Source of the DNA: Bimuria novae-zelandiae CBS 107.79
Taxonomy: Eukaryota; Ascomycota; Dothideomycetes; Pleosporales; Didymosphaeriaceae
Reading direction: 5' to 3'
Length of the DNA stretch: 64,000 nucleotides
Assembly (NCBI GenBank): GCA_010015655.1
Contig: ML976666.1
Location: 807,877 to 871,876 of the forward strand
A program made the position numbers and the translations under genes. Below, piece after piece: positions 41,301 through 52,895 of this stretch. The notes beneath the pieces were generated by a model. The model saw nothing but the letters and a program-made list of their open reading frames with translations. It was not told the origin of the DNA and did no database searches. Position 1 is the stretch's first letter; each line of letters begins with the position of its first letter.

Positions 41301-44300
41301 AAGACCGAGCAGTTATACAAGCAACTTCTCCGCGCACAGAGGCGGACTACAAGGACATTACCAGTTTCGAAGTTCATACCCGCCTCTTCCTCTAAACACG
41401 TTGGGCCGATGTTTGAAGTTACTTGGATGCCTTTCCTCACCGCGCTGTCTGGTCAGGCCCAGGACCACAACATTGAGATTGTACGGCTTTGCATCGAAGG
41501 CATTAAACTCGCCATTCGCATCTCTTGCATATTCGACGTCGAGAGTGCGCGACAGGCCTTCGTCGCATTTTTGGCGCGTTTCACCAATCTTTACAATCTG
41601 AGCGAGATGAAGGCCAAGAACATGGAGGCTTTGAAAGTCCTCATCGAAATTGCAAACACAGAGGGTAACTTGTTACGTGAGTCGTGGCGGGAGGTTCTCA
41701 CCTGCGTTTCTCAGCTTGACCGATTTCAACTCATATCAGCTGGCATCGATGAGAGGTCGGTGCCGGATGTTTTGAAGACTCAGTCGCAGGGCGGCTCGCA
41801 GTCTCGGAAGTCGTTGAACGTGCCAAGTAACCGGCGACGACAACTTCCGCATACCAACAGCATGCAATTCCAAGCGGACGTTGCTGAGGAAAGTCGCTCC
41901 ACAGACATAGTACGAGGCGTCGACCGAATCTTCACCGGCACCGCCAATCTCTCTGGCGAGGCCATCGTCGATTTCGTCAAGGCATTGACCCAAGTCAGTT
42001 GGCAAGAGATTCAGTCGTCCGGCCAGAGTGAATCTCCTCGCACGTACAGCTTGCAGAAACTCGTCGAGATCAGTGGCTACAACATGACCCGTGTCCGTTT
42101 CGAATGGACGAACATTTGGCAAATTCTAGGCGCGCATTTTAACGAAGTCGGCTGCCACACTAACACGAACGTTGTCTATTTCGCCTTGAACTCCTTGAGA
42201 CAATTATCGATGAAGTTTATGGAGATCGAAGAGCTTCCTGGATTCAAGTTCCAGAAGGACTTCCTGAAACCATTCGAGCATATCATGAGCAACGCCAGTG
42301 TTGTATCGGTCAAAGACATGGTCTTACGATGCCTCATCCAAATGATCCAGGCGCGAGGCGAGAACATCCGTTCCGGCTGGAAGACGATGTTTGGTGTTTT
42401 CACTGTGGCTGCACGCGAGCCATACGGTAAGTCGAACACTTGGTTGATAATGCAGGACTAACATATATTAACAGAGGGCATTGTGAATCTTGCATTCGAA
42501 AACGTATCACAAGTGTACAACACTCGCTTTGGTGTAGTCATCTCGCAAGGCGCCTTCGCAGATCTTATCGTCTGTCTCACCGAGTTCTCCAAGAACTACA
42601 AGTTCCAAAAGAAGTCATTACAGGCTATCGAGCTGCTAAAGTCGTCCGTGCCAAAGATGCTGCGAACACCCGAATGTTCGCTGTCGGCCAGGGCCGGCTT
42701 CGTGAAAGAATCGGACAAAGGTTCATCAATACCAAAGCAACCCAGCCGGCAAACGCAGGAGGAGCAGTTTTGGTTCCCTGTCCTCTTTGCGTTCCACGAT
42801 GTCTTGATGACGGGTGAAGATTTGGAGGTACGATCAAGAGCTTTGAACTATCTTTTCGAAACTTTGATCACCTACGGAGGTGACTTCCCGCGAGATTTCT
42901 GGGATATGCTCTGGCGCCAGTTGCTTTATCCTATCTTCATGGTATTGAAGTCGAAATCGGAAATGTCGAAAGTCCTCAACCATGAGGAACTGTCCGTCTG
43001 GCTTTCCACGACCATGATTCAGGCTCTACGGAACATGGTCAGGTTATTCACCCACTTCTTTGAATCCCTGGAGTATATGCTCGAGCGCTTCCTGGACCTT
43101 CTGGCACTCTGCATCTGCCAAGAAAACGATACCCTTGCTAGAATCGGCAGCAACTGCCTACAGCAACTCATCTTACAGAACGTCCAAAAGTTCACGCCGA
43201 AGCACTGGAATCAGATTGTCAAGGCATTTGTTGACCTTTTCGTACGGACCGAGGCCACAGCTTTGATGTCCGCCGCCACAGCAGGTACACTATCTCAATC
43301 GCAAACCTCCAACGGCTCGTATGGGTATGACCCCGAAAAGACCCCCACAGCGAGCGTTCCTCCGAAAGAGCTTTCGTTGCAGACCCCTAGCGAAGAGCAG
43401 TCAATTGGTGACAATGCGCTTGGCATTAATGGTTTGAACAGCCCGCGGCGTCCATCCGTTGTGACAAATGAGTCATCAAGTACTCTTGGTGCAGAGCAAC
43501 AGCGAATGCCCTCGCCCCTACCGAAGCGCCAGACGCAGGAGCTAGAAGACTACCGTCCCGAAAATCAGGACATGCCTCAGCCCCCTGTCGTCGTTACCGC
43601 CGCCCGCCGCCGCTTCTTCAACCAAATCATCACCAAATGCGTTCTCCAACTCCTCATGATTGAAACCGTGCAGGAGCTCTTCACTAACGATGCCGTCTAC
43701 GACAAGATCCCCTCCGGCGAGCTCCTCCGCCTTATGGCTGTGCTCAAGAAATCTTACCACTTCGCCAAACGCTTTAACGCGAACCGCGATTTGCGCACCA
43801 GATTATTCCGCGAGGGCTTCATGAAACAGCCACCGAACCTCTTAAAGCAGGAATCAGGCTCCGCCTCAGTCTACGTCAGCATCCTCTTCCGCATGTACCA
43901 CGACACGTCCACCGACCGCGCCGCCTCGCGTGCCGACACTGAAGCCGCTCTCATTCCCCTGTGCGAGGACATCATCGCCTCGTACATTGAGCTCGACGAG
44001 GAAACCCAGCAGCGCAACATCGTCACCTGGCGCCCTGTCGTCGTCAGCGTGCTCGACGGCTACAACCACTTCCCACCAGGCGAGTTTGAAAAGCACGTCG
44101 GTGTCTTTGCGCCGCTTATTATCGGCTTGCTCGGCACCGAGATGCAGAGCGATATTCAGAGATCGGTGCAGGCGCTCGTGATGAGGGTGTTTGAAAGCAA
44201 GGTGGGGATAGAGAAGGTGCCGCTTATGACACCGACGCCGCGGAGTCCAGGGGCGAGTTTTCAGGGGAGTCCAAAGTTGGATCGGAAGGCAAGTCGAGGG

Positions 44301-44306
44301 CGGTGA
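38316..44306 (+). CDS. SEC7: Sec7-type ARF guanine nucleotide exchange factor (trans-Golgi)
   Basis: Two exons: 38316-42426 and 42475-44306 (48-nt intron with ACTAAC branch and AACAG acceptor), giving 1980 aa. It activates ARF GTPases at the Golgi for COPI/clathrin vesicle formation. The start is the ATG of MADTEPPPGS; 20 upstream codons are open but lack an ATG. An acidic, Pro-rich N-terminus is followed by the DCB-type helical region (ALENIAASKDAKKNKKLGD) and the HUS box region with ISYSY/NYDCD-like segments (YLNYDCDR). The Sec7 domain spans about residues 760-950, with FLQCFRLPGEAQKIDRF (glutamic finger Glu856) and YVLSYSVIMLNVDQHS. Long helical HDS regions reach the C-terminus. Length and order match the large BIG/Sec7 class rather than Gea/GBF1. 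The coding frame is clean over almost 6 kb. Confidence 0.95.
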
Positions 44307-44833
44307 GGCGGGCAGTAGTGAGTGGTTTTGTTCTTCTTGACTTGAGGCTTGTATGCTTGGAAGGTATCTCTGGCAGTTTTTAGACATTTATTGGTTGGAG
44401 CGCTCTGGGATGGGTGAGTGCTTCGCTTCTTCGCTGGGTAGCATGTTAAGCAAAAGATGTGTGCGGAAATAAAGCTTTAGGCGTGTATGTATACTATTAG
44501 TTTTCGTGCACGGCGGTAGAGTGGTGGCGTAGAGTGTTATTGCATACCTGTTGTCTCACTACTATGATTTCAAAATCGTGTTTTCTGCCCACGGCGCACT
44601 ACTGGCATCATTAAGGGTGCTTGCACAGGCATCATAACCTTTTATTATTAAGAGCTGGATTGACCTGTCATTGGTATATAATCGTAAACCAACCCGAATA
44701 GATGGTCATCAGGTTCATGAATATATGGCTGCTCTAAAATAGCGCGCAAATATTGCCAGTTTGGTCCCATCTCCTCATGTCCGTGTCCGCTGTGTGACCC
44801 TTCAACCGCCTGCTAGGTAGCCTAGCGAGAGGC
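44307..44833. other. SEC7 3' flank, no gene seen
   Basis: Convergent intergenic region; the first 200 bases are probably 3' UTR. Confidence 0.5.
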
Positions 44834-45297
44834 CTACACCAAACCTTCACCCTTCTCGTCCATCTCGATGACCTTGCTAACCGCCTTGTTCTCCCTGCCG
44901 CGCTCGCACGCGGCCTTGGCCGCGCGGACGTCTTGCTCGATCTTGCGAAGCCGCATGTAGCTCAACCCAGCAACTACGCATCGCATTAGCACAGCTCGCT
45001 ACCTTGCTTTCAACCGAGTACCCATGATATTCTCAACTTACCGACTAAAACGGCCACGAAGAGCATCATGAGGACGACGTAGTAGACACAGCCGCTCTTG
45101 TCGAGGAAGATATCCGGCGCCATGGTCTCGAGGAGCGCTCGAGGAACGTTCTGCGGCGTCGTCTCCATCGAGCCCTGCGTGATGGGCTGGACGGCGGGCA
45201 CCTGATGGGGTCCCTTGTGGCCCTCCCTGATGCAGCACCAGTAGGGCTTGCACTTGTAGTAGTCTTCGGAATTGGGGCACGTCAGTTCGTTGCCCAT
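44834..45297 (-). CDS. Small MG-start single-helix membrane protein, paralog B
   Basis: Two exons: 45042-45297 and 44834-44973, giving 131 aa. The start ATG gives MGNELT, which fits the N-myristoylation pattern. A Cys-rich segment follows (CPNSEDYYKCKPYWCCIREG), then a spacer of about 40 residues, the shared motif LDKSGCVYYV running into one membrane helix (VVLMMLFVAVLVVAG), then a basic/acidic helical tail (YMRLRKIEQDVRAAKAACER). The 68-nt intron is in phase 1 at the end of the membrane helix, as in the other two paralogs, with branch GCTAATG and acceptor CGTAG. It has the longest tail of the three. Not recognised as a named family. Confidence 0.7.
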
Positions 45298-46347
45298 GGT
45301 GATGGAGTTGGTGGGTTGTATGAATGCAAGGGCTGGGTCTGTAGCTGTCGGGTGTGGTTGGGTGAGCTTGGAGGGAGAGTGCCGTGTGGCGGGGCGGAGG
45401 TGTTTATATAGTTCGGGGAGAGTGCGCGAGATAAGAGGGCGGTGGGTAAGTGGTAGGGTAGGGTAAGAGCGTTTGCTACGTGAGAGATATTTGGAGACCC
45501 GTGCGTTGAATGGCGAAAGGAGTGGGCTTTGCAAACAGATAAGAGGCGACGTCGCGGATAAGAGGCGAGTGCGAGGGCCGTGATCAAGTTGATTCTGGGT
45601 ATCTGCGACACAAGTAAGTGTTCATAGGCAAAATACGACCGCCTGCTTCTAATTCCATTCAGCAACACCGCATGTATCCTTCCCCATCTCGATCTCTCCG
45701 CACGAACTTGCAATTGCTAATATCTTAATCTCTTATATGCGTATGTATATTTTCTCGTTCAGCAATTCGCCATCAAGCTTGTCCCTGATTTGGTTAAACT
45801 AGCGGATCCGACGTCGTCTTGAGGTCCGCGAAGGACATCAGTATGAGCCTTAGAGCTGCTATATTGTTGCATCTACTTTGAAAAGTCTAAACGTACTTTT
45901 AATCATGCAGTTCGGTGGAACTACCTGCGCTATTGCTCTTTGCATTAATGAACGTGACACATAAATAAGACGAGATTAAATCAATCGCAGCACGAGAAAG
46001 GTCCTCTATCTCAATAATAATCCGATTCATTCATGTCTGCATGTCCCAGTGCCGCTCTCCCATTCATACCAACGAGCGAGCACTCAAAAACAGATGCCCG
46101 ATACGCTTGCAAAAACTAACTCGGAGCTAACATGCCACGCCACACTCCGATGAAAGCTCATGGATGAACCTTCAGAAAAACACATGTCCGATGCCGTCTA
46201 GGACTTGGAAAGAATCGTCTGGGAGCCAGCGCCTCGTCACTCACCGCTCCTACTTCCGATATCCACGAAGGAGCAGAAGTAGAAGTAGAAGCATTTGCCG
46301 CCACGATAAGATCCGCTTAGCCCAGGGAATCCCCATCCCCTCGCCAG
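45298..46347. other. Intergenic between small paralogs B and C
   Basis: Holds the promoter of B and about 1 kb without a supported gene. Part of 45750-46150 is AT-rich. No repeat family was recognised. Confidence 0.5.
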
Positions 46348-46654
46348 CTAAACCGCATATTCCACCCGCTGGCGACGCTTCAGCACGCGCCGATAGATCT
46401 GCCACGCACCTATTCACTCGTCAACCCCTATCCTTTGGCATAAACCCTGAAATCTACTTACCTAGAAGAACAAGAAGAATCACGACCGAAAGGATCCCCG
46501 CATAGACACAGCCAGGGCGGTCAAGAGAGATGGGGGAACGCTTCTGTGCGATAGGGTGGCACATGTCTGGTTTACCCACGTTTCCGAGATCGGGGAGGTA
46601 GCCTGGTGGACAGATTTTGCTCATGTCCCGGCCCTTGCTGTGGGAATGACCCAT
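46348..46654 (-). CDS. Small MG-start single-helix membrane protein, paralog C
   Basis: Two exons: 46462-46654 and 46348-46409, giving 84 aa. The ATG at 46654 gives MGHSHS, which fits the N-myristoylation pattern. A Cys segment follows (KICPPGYLPDLG, then MCHPIAQKRSPIS), then LDRPGCVYAG running into a membrane helix (ILSVVILLVLLGA) and a strongly basic tail (YRRVLKRRQRVEYAV). The 52-nt intron (GTAAGT...AATAG) is in phase 1 at the end of the helix, as in A and B. It shares C[AP]PGY[SL]PD with A and LD[KR][SP]GCVY with B, so it links the two. If the intron is retained the protein stops two codons after the helix. Function unknown. Confidence 0.68.
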
Positions 46655-47596
46655 TTCTATTGTTCTTGTGCCGTGGGAAGTGAAGATAAGGTTGGATATA
46701 TCGTTGTGAGATGGACCGATGGTAGGTATCCCAGGATGAATGTGAAGACACTTTTGAAGATTGAGGGAGTATTTATGGATTCGGTTGTAGAGTATAGGGT
46801 GTGGGTAGTGGGTATTATATAGGTATGGGCTGGTGTGTGAGATAGGGCGGGTGGTCGCGTGTTATGGGCACGCGGGAGCGAACTTTTCAACTTTCACGGG
46901 GCTCAGGTGCTCCTTCGTCGTTTTCATCAGCATCAATGACCTTGGCAGATCGTTTACTGAGGCTGTTTAGTAGAGGTTGAGTAGGAAGATTTCTGTGAAT
47001 GTGATACACACGGGTCAACCCCTTGTCAAACGAGTTAGCGAACCAGCCTTATTACCATAGGTACCATTCAGTCGGACGCCACCAGACGGCCAGGTACAAA
47101 GTAAGTGTTAGCTATTGTATTGCTTATCCTGGGGCAACATAGGTCTAAGACAATACCAAATAGAACTACCTTACCTAACCTTGTACCTACACGACTAGGC
47201 ACTGTTACATATATTGCTTTTATTATCACGTCACAGGCTCGTTCATGGGCTTCCAGGCTTCACCGCCATATTCATTGTCCATCCCGATGTTGCGTCGGCT
47301 GCGCACCCCCTCTTACCCTCGGACGGATACACGGTCAGCGCTTCTACAAACAGTCCACTAAAGCCGCGACTAGAAACCGTGAAATTTTGATAAATGCAGG
47401 GTATTTAACAATTACTGGGGAAAGGCGGGTAATAATCCTAAGACAGCTTTAGCAATAGTAGCTAACGCAACAGAAGCAGACAAACACGATTTATAGAAAA
47501 TTCTAAGCTATATATACTGTAAGCAATATCACTAGCAACTCGTACATATGCCTATTATAGATTTAAAGGTCATTGCAATTACTGCACTCCCCCAAT
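46655..47596. other. Intergenic, AT-rich in the right half
   Basis: Promoter of paralog C, then about 700 bases with no supported gene. 47100-47570 is AT-rich with TA steps and may be an old transposon scrap, but nothing recognisable remains. Confidence 0.45.
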
Positions 47597-48250
47597 TCAA
47601 GTGGCGGTCACCGACCGAAAGTACTGTGTATTGCCAAATACTACGGTGCCGTTGATAAAGTAGAAGATAGGCCCTTCGGACTTCTCCCTTTGCGTACCAG
47701 TGTCCTCACCCGTCGGTCCGCATGACCCCAGCACAACGCGGGCTCGAGCAAGCTCGTGGGCTGGTAGTGGGACGGCGGGGACTTCTGGGGACATTGTTAT
47801 GTGACGACGGTTGTGGCCCACTGTGTCTACGTATTCCCGAACTCCTCGACGAACGGGCTCTTCCTCATCACTAGGGTCGCCGTTCAATGGGTCGTCCTGG
47901 CCGAGACGCGCCGGGCTGGCGGGGTAGTGGCTCGAGCAGTCCATCGCCATGAGTGACGAGCGCAGGGCTTGTAGGAGGTAGTGGCCTGTCGTTGGTGGGA
48001 TGGCCGGCGGTGTCTGGTCGTGTCTCTTCAAGTAGTAGTTGATTGTTGCGTGCAGTCTGTCTGTCTTTTGCTGTATCTTGGTCAGGCGCCGCCTGCGACG
48101 CGCTGTTGACTGGTGGCTCTTTCTTCTTTGGCCATGGGAGTGGTGTCCGAACACTAGTACTACCGTCCGGTGCACCCTAAGCAGCAAACAGACTTGCGAC
48201 GGTGGGCTTTACTAGGAGGCATAGCGACTTACAAAAAATACAGATAGCAT
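47597..48250 (-). CDS. Hypothetical protein, gene model uncertain
   Basis: A 196-codon open frame ends at 47597 but begins with TTG at 48187, so the true 5' end is unclear. An ATG at 48250 followed by GTAAGT (48232) and an acceptor at about 48177 would add a 6-residue first exon, but in phase 0 this enters a different frame that stops near 47881. The long frame contains an Arg-rich stretch, an amphipathic helix (TKIQQKTDRLHATINYYLKR), a region with ASPARLGQDDPLNG, and an acidic patch (DPSDEEEP). The first in-frame ATGs are in the sequence SSLMAMDCSS, about 90 codons in. The family is not recognised. The open length suggests coding, but which frame is translated is undecided. Confidence 0.35.
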
Positions 48251-48560
48251 GGTTAGATATTAAGTCTCTAGGGAGCAGATGGTTGGCCGCTATAACAACT
48301 AGCATTATGCTCAATTGAACCCTTGTTACTTCGCAGTCAAATCGTACGTTGAACTATGCAGACATTGGCGTGCGCATTAGCCCACTGGCGCTATCTACCT
48401 TTGCAGTAATAATATAGCCCACGGTTTCAAGCGAAAGCGAAGCACGGAAACAGTTCGCCGTTGCTCGATATTCTCGCTTCAGGTGCATAATCAAGCGACA
48501 CAGTCCGTAGCGCGAATCGCCCGAGCGAGGCTACTTCCGTGAGCGCTCTCATGCCCCTGT
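48251..48560. other. Intergenic, no gene seen
   Basis: Holds the 3' flank of the transporter gene. No supported frame or repeat. Confidence 0.45.
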
Positions 48561-50446
48561 TCAAACCTCCTTGTTAGGCGTAACTTCAACGTGCCCAAAA
48601 CTAGCCTCTCTAACTATACTATCGTGTCGCATGTCCTTGATTTTCTCCGCTTCGGCCTCATCAATCAGTATGGGCTTCTTCCGGATCTGTGCCCAGACCA
48701 CTTGATGCATTGGTTTGAGGAAGAGCGCGTCCATTTCTTCTAACGTAACACCTAGAACCGTGGAGACGAAGTCAGTAGGATGAAAGGTGTCTCGTTTATA
48801 TTTTTGAAACAGAAGAGTTTGGTACGGGGACGTTGCTTACCCTTGGTCTCGGGCACAAACAAAAATGACCAGATACCCATACACAGCAAAATCGTCGCGA
48901 AGAAGAAGTAAGCGCCGTAGCCGAGATCGGAAATCATATACGGCGTACTCCTCGCAATGATAAACGAGCCCAGCCACGTATCCGCGGTCGTAAGACTCAC
49001 GCACATCATCCTAATGTCCAGAGGAAAGATCTCAGATGTGTACGTCCATGAAACGCCTTGCCACGATGCGCAAATGATAAACGCGTTCAAGTACACAGCT
49101 ACCATGCTGAGATAACCCCAACCATCGCGAGTCACATCTCCGCGAGCGGCGGCGGCGGCGGGATCGGCGCGCATCACGTAGCCGCCGATGTACCACATGG
49201 GGATGCAGCCGAGGCCAGCGCCCCAAATGAGAGCTTTGCGACGGCCGACCTTCTCGACGACGAGGACGGTGAAGGTGATCATACCGAGGGTTTTGGCAAT
49301 GCCGTAGAAGCCGGTGGAGAAGAGCTTGAGGGAGGTCCCAGAGACGCCAAGGGTTTCGAAGATGCGCGGAGCGTAGTAGGTGATAATACTAAGAATTCAT
49401 TAGTTAAGAGTGTCTTAAAATGGTAAGAGTGTCGTTGGGACGAACTTGACACCTGTGAAAGACTGCAGAAACATCAAGGCTAGACCGATGCCCATCCGAT
49501 TGCGTGTGCCTTTTTGAAACAGCTTTTTGAACTGCGCTGCTTTGCTCAAACGGTTGGTGCTTCGTTCCTCCACCTGAACACGGATTTCACCCATTTCGTG
49601 CTGGATGTACGGATGTGATGAAGGAAGGCCACGCAGTGCCACCAAAATCGTCTCTGCTGCGTCGAAGTTATCGCCTCTCGCAAGCCAGCGCGGCGACTCC
49701 GGACACCAGAACATTCCCAAGACAAGCATGATTCCGGGGAACAACTGCAGTGCCAAAGGGATGATCCACTGTGCCTTGCTGTTGCCGCTGATCGTTTGAT
49801 CAGTCGCATAGTTGATCCAGAAACCTGGCCAAGGTCAGTACGCAACTTACACGCGCACGTGCGATTCACATCGCACCACTTACCCAGCATGCCTCCACCC
49901 TGCGACGCGATCTCAAAGATTCCGATCAGCCGCCCACGGATCGACGGAGGTGCAACCTCAGCAATATAAACCGGAACAGTGAGTGAAGAAGCGCCGATTC
50001 CAAGTCCTGCAACAGCTCTTCCAACGTAAATCAAATTAAGATTGCCCTGCGCAGCAGTCATCAGCGTCCCGCCAAGCAAAAAAACCACACCGGCTATCAT
50101 GACAGTCCTTCTCCGCCCGATCTTCTCCGCGATAGGAAACGTCAGTAACGCGCCGAAGAAGCAACCAGCTTGGAACGTCGAGACGATGTTGGCCTGAATG
50201 GTGTCGCGCGTTGTCTTCGATACATTCGCCCATCCAAAATCGCGAATGAAAGAGTTCAACGCCATGGTGCCGCCAATCACAGCTGTATCGTAGCCCACTG
50301 AACCATTGTGAGCTATTGCGGTCGAAGTGAGTGAGTTGCATACTGGCAAGCGCAGACATCGAAGCCACCAGCGCAATCATATGGATACGCCAGTTGCGCA
50401 CCTCCGGTGGATCTTGCGTCCCATTTGCGTGTGTGTTCCAGCCCAT
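48561..50446 (-). CDS. MFS sugar/quinate-type transporter
   Basis: Five exons by eye: 50344-50446, 49884-50297, 49446-49824, 48841-49388, 48561-48751, giving 544 aa. It is a 12-helix proton symporter of the sugar-porter family in the plasma membrane. Signature motifs are GYDTAVIGGT in helix 1, the loop motif EKIGRRRTV after helix 2, VGRAVAGLGIGASSLTVPVY with IAEVAPPSIRGR (sugar-porter signature 2), PESPRWLA before the central loop, VEKVGRRKAL in the second half, and VPETKG with LEEMDALF after the last helix. The N-terminus and helix 1 are most like the quinate permease group (QutD/Qa-y) of ascomycetes; the substrate is inferred only. Introns are 46, 59, 57 and 89 nt. The third uses a weak donor (GTTCGT), chosen because it restores the conserved TGVNIITYYAP. 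The ATG at 50446 was preferred over an upstream GTG extension. Confidence 0.88.
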
Positions 50447-50878
50447 GTTGTTCGCGCGGTACCAACTTAACAGAAATTGTTTTTGAAACTTCGAGGTATG
50501 GTGTTCAGGCACACCAGCTCAAAATCTGTCTTCCCCACAGAAGTTTCTGAGGAACCAAGGTCCAGGTCACGGTGGATACGGGTTCCCATCTCAACCATTT
50601 ATATTGGTTTTCTCTGTCATCACGTCCCATAGCAAGGGAATGTGCTCACGCGGCCGCGCATGGATTCTGAGAATCGCATGCCACCTGCCAGTTCCGGGTT
50701 ATTGTACAACGCATCTGGGGAGATGAACTTGGCGGAGGGTTCGACAAGCTTAAGGACACACTTTTGATAGGATAGGAGGAGTGAAGATTGCTCGGCGGAA
50801 GTGTGGAGGGCTGCTTGGCAGCGGAAAGAAGGCGGGGAAGCGCGGCGACGTGTGCGGGGAAGCAAGACGGTGCCGCAA

Positions 50879-51606
50879 CTAATCCAACGTCGGTTGAATC
50901 AGGTTGTAGCTCTCGTTGTGAAAAACATCGAGACAACGGATCGATACAATCATCTGGTACCGCAATTCTCCAGCGTGTTTTGGAGGAGGTAGGAGATGTA
51001 GAACGAAGACTAGCATTGCGGCTGCTACGGCGCCGATGGGAAGGTTGCTGTAGAAGCACCCTGAACATGATCAGTGGGGCACAGTCAAGATGGAGAGTAG
51101 GTTTTGTCACATCTCCAAGTCACATAGGCTGTAAATACCCCTCCAATCAAGGCGGCGGTGATGGTCGCCACAGCATAGACACCGCCGATGATATTCTGAT
51201 AGGCCGGTCTCCTCGCCATCAGCTTGATCTTGGCAATTGTTACTAGTGTGCCGTTGAAGATGGCGACGGAGCCTGCACCAGAGACAGCTCGGCCTACAAT
51301 GGAGACAGCTGAGGAAGGAGCCACGTCTAGAACGAGTGTTCCTATTTCAAAGACCAATAAGGTAGCAAGAAAAGAGTAGGAGGACGGCTGATAGGAGGGT
51401 AACCCTGAGCGCCTAGTAATTGCCCGTGATGCGTGGTATAGTGGTCACGATGATGGTGCCGTCGAGAGAAACAGTGGATGTAGAAATTACGAGCGCCACT
51501 AGGGTGACGAAGAATTGTGCCTTGGTCGTAGGCACTAGGTCTGAAGTTGGAGATTATGTGTTCGATGCATTGGCTGCGGCGTCGAGGGCATCGTTGCGCT
51601 TCTCCT
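50879..51606 (-). pseudogene. Broken MFS drug-exporter (DHA2, 14-helix type) fragment
   Basis: The minus strand reads helix 1 of a DHA2-type exporter (LVALVISTSTVSLDGTIIVT, about 51520-51450), then a frame change and loss of the region after helix 2. Next come EIGTLVLDVAPSSAVSIVGR and AVSGAGSVAIFNGTLVTIA (51350-51230), then VTWRW joined across an apparent intron to CFYSNLPIGAV, and finally a stop at 50879, far short of the usual length of about 550 residues. There is no start codon at the 5' end. Such exporters are common in secondary-metabolite clusters (AflT type). Both ends and the middle are damaged, so it is a dead gene. Confidence 0.75.
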
Positions 51607-51892
51607 GAGTGTTGGTTTATGCGGATGCATCCATGGCGAGGTATCCTAGACTACAGTAATCGGTGAACCTTTCCTTCTGCGAAAAGAGCTGGTTTTGATG
51701 TTGGTCGAGATACACGCAGAGAGCCCTGGAGCGCATTAGTGCACGTGATCTCTCGCTCAGCGAGGTAGCCAATGAGCGTGCAGCCACCGGGCAGCCACCG
51801 GGCAGCCTCGCTCTCCGCATGGCAGCATTCCTTTGATATATTTCCTGTTGGCAGCCGGTGAACATGGTGCACAAACAAAAACTCACACCAAC

Positions 51893-52789
51893 ATGTCGGC
51901 ACCTCCACCATGGACTGGGCTCACTTACACGTCGACGCTACACAGCACGCCTCCGGAATACCTCACGCAGCTGAAGCTACCGCGTCCGTTTGTTGTCGTT
52001 GTGACCGGTGCCAGTAGGAACATCGGTGCCGCCACAGCCAAAGCATTTGCGAGGGCAGGTGCAACAGGACTGATACTGACGGCGACGCACGTTGGCGAGG
52101 CGCTTCAGCAAACCAAGAGAGAGATCGAGGCGATTTCGTCCTCAACCAAAGTCAGTGTGCTTGCTGCAGACTTGAACAACCCTTCCAATGCCGAGCGGGT
52201 TGCAGAAGCAGTCCGCAGCGAGCACGGCGGACGACTCGATATCCTCGTCAACAATGCGGCCTTGGCCAGCACGCATTCCTCGGCCTACAGCAAGGACTTG
52301 GCTGCTATGCAGATCGACCAGATATCGACGTCGATGACGGTCAACCTCGTTGGCAAATTCGCGACTATCAAGGCCTTGCTGCCGCTGCTCCTGGCAACTG
52401 AAGGCGCAAGAACAGTGGTCAATATAACGAGCGCGATGTCGCATTTCGCGGGTATGGGAGCTTTGGGCTACAATCTGTCGGAGCTGGCCACAAACCGGTT
52501 GACCGAAGCTGTGGCACAGCTGTACGGGGCGCAGGGCGTGCTAGCGTTTGCGGTGCATCCGGGGATTGTGGCCACCATGCCACCACCGGTGGGCCTACCC
52601 GATGGAGGTCGACCGTTGGCGGTTGACGACGTGGGACTCTGTGGTGTGTTCCTAGTATGGCTAATGGGCGAGCGGAGAGAATGGCTGAGCGGAAGATATT
52701 TGAGCGCCAACTGGGATGTGAGGGAGCTGGAGGCCAAGCGGGAGGCCATTGTCAGCGAGGACCAGCTGAAGATGCGCATGGTTGTGTAG
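51893..52789 (+). CDS. Short-chain dehydrogenase/reductase with altered active site
   Basis: Single exon, 298 aa, Rossmann fold. The start is the ATG of MSAPPPWTGL; 20 upstream codons are open but look like leader. The NAD(P)-binding motif is TGASRNIGAATA (the usual third Gly region is modified, as in many fungal SDRs), with ADLNNPSNAERV after beta-3/4 and NNAALAS for the structural NNAG. The catalytic region has Ser in NITSAMSHF and Tyr193 in GYNLSE. The Lys normally four residues after Tyr (YxxxK) is Glu197 (GAG, 52481-52483). The substrate is unknown. The frame is intact, but the Lys loss argues against normal dehydrogenase activity. It sits among relics of a secondary-metabolite cluster. 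Confidence 0.85.
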   Translation: MSAPPPWTGLTYTSTLHSTPPEYLTQLKLPRPFVVVVTGASRNIGAATAKAFARAGATGLILTATHVGEALQQTKREIEAISSSTKVSVLAADLNNPSNAERVAEAVRSEHGGRLDILVNNAALASTHSSAYSKDLAAMQIDQISTSMTVNLVGKFATIKALLPLLLATEGARTVVNITSAMSHFAGMGALGYNLSELATNRLTEAVAQLYGAQGVLAFAVHPGIVATMPPPVGLPDGGRPLAVDDVGLCGVFLVWLMGERREWLSGRYLSANWDVRELEAKREAIVSEDQLKMRMVV

Positions 52790-52895
52790 GCATGTGGCAT
52801 TCTTCTACCTAGCTAGCCTAGCATAAGGCATATCAGCACTTGACAGTAGCCCGCGTCTCCCTCCTCTATACACGACCTGAGGTATGTGTGTATGA

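Noticed and set aside
42440..42817. Frame across the SEC7 intron
   Set aside because: Out of frame with the conserved Sec7 HDS region; the 48-nt intron has clean splice signals.
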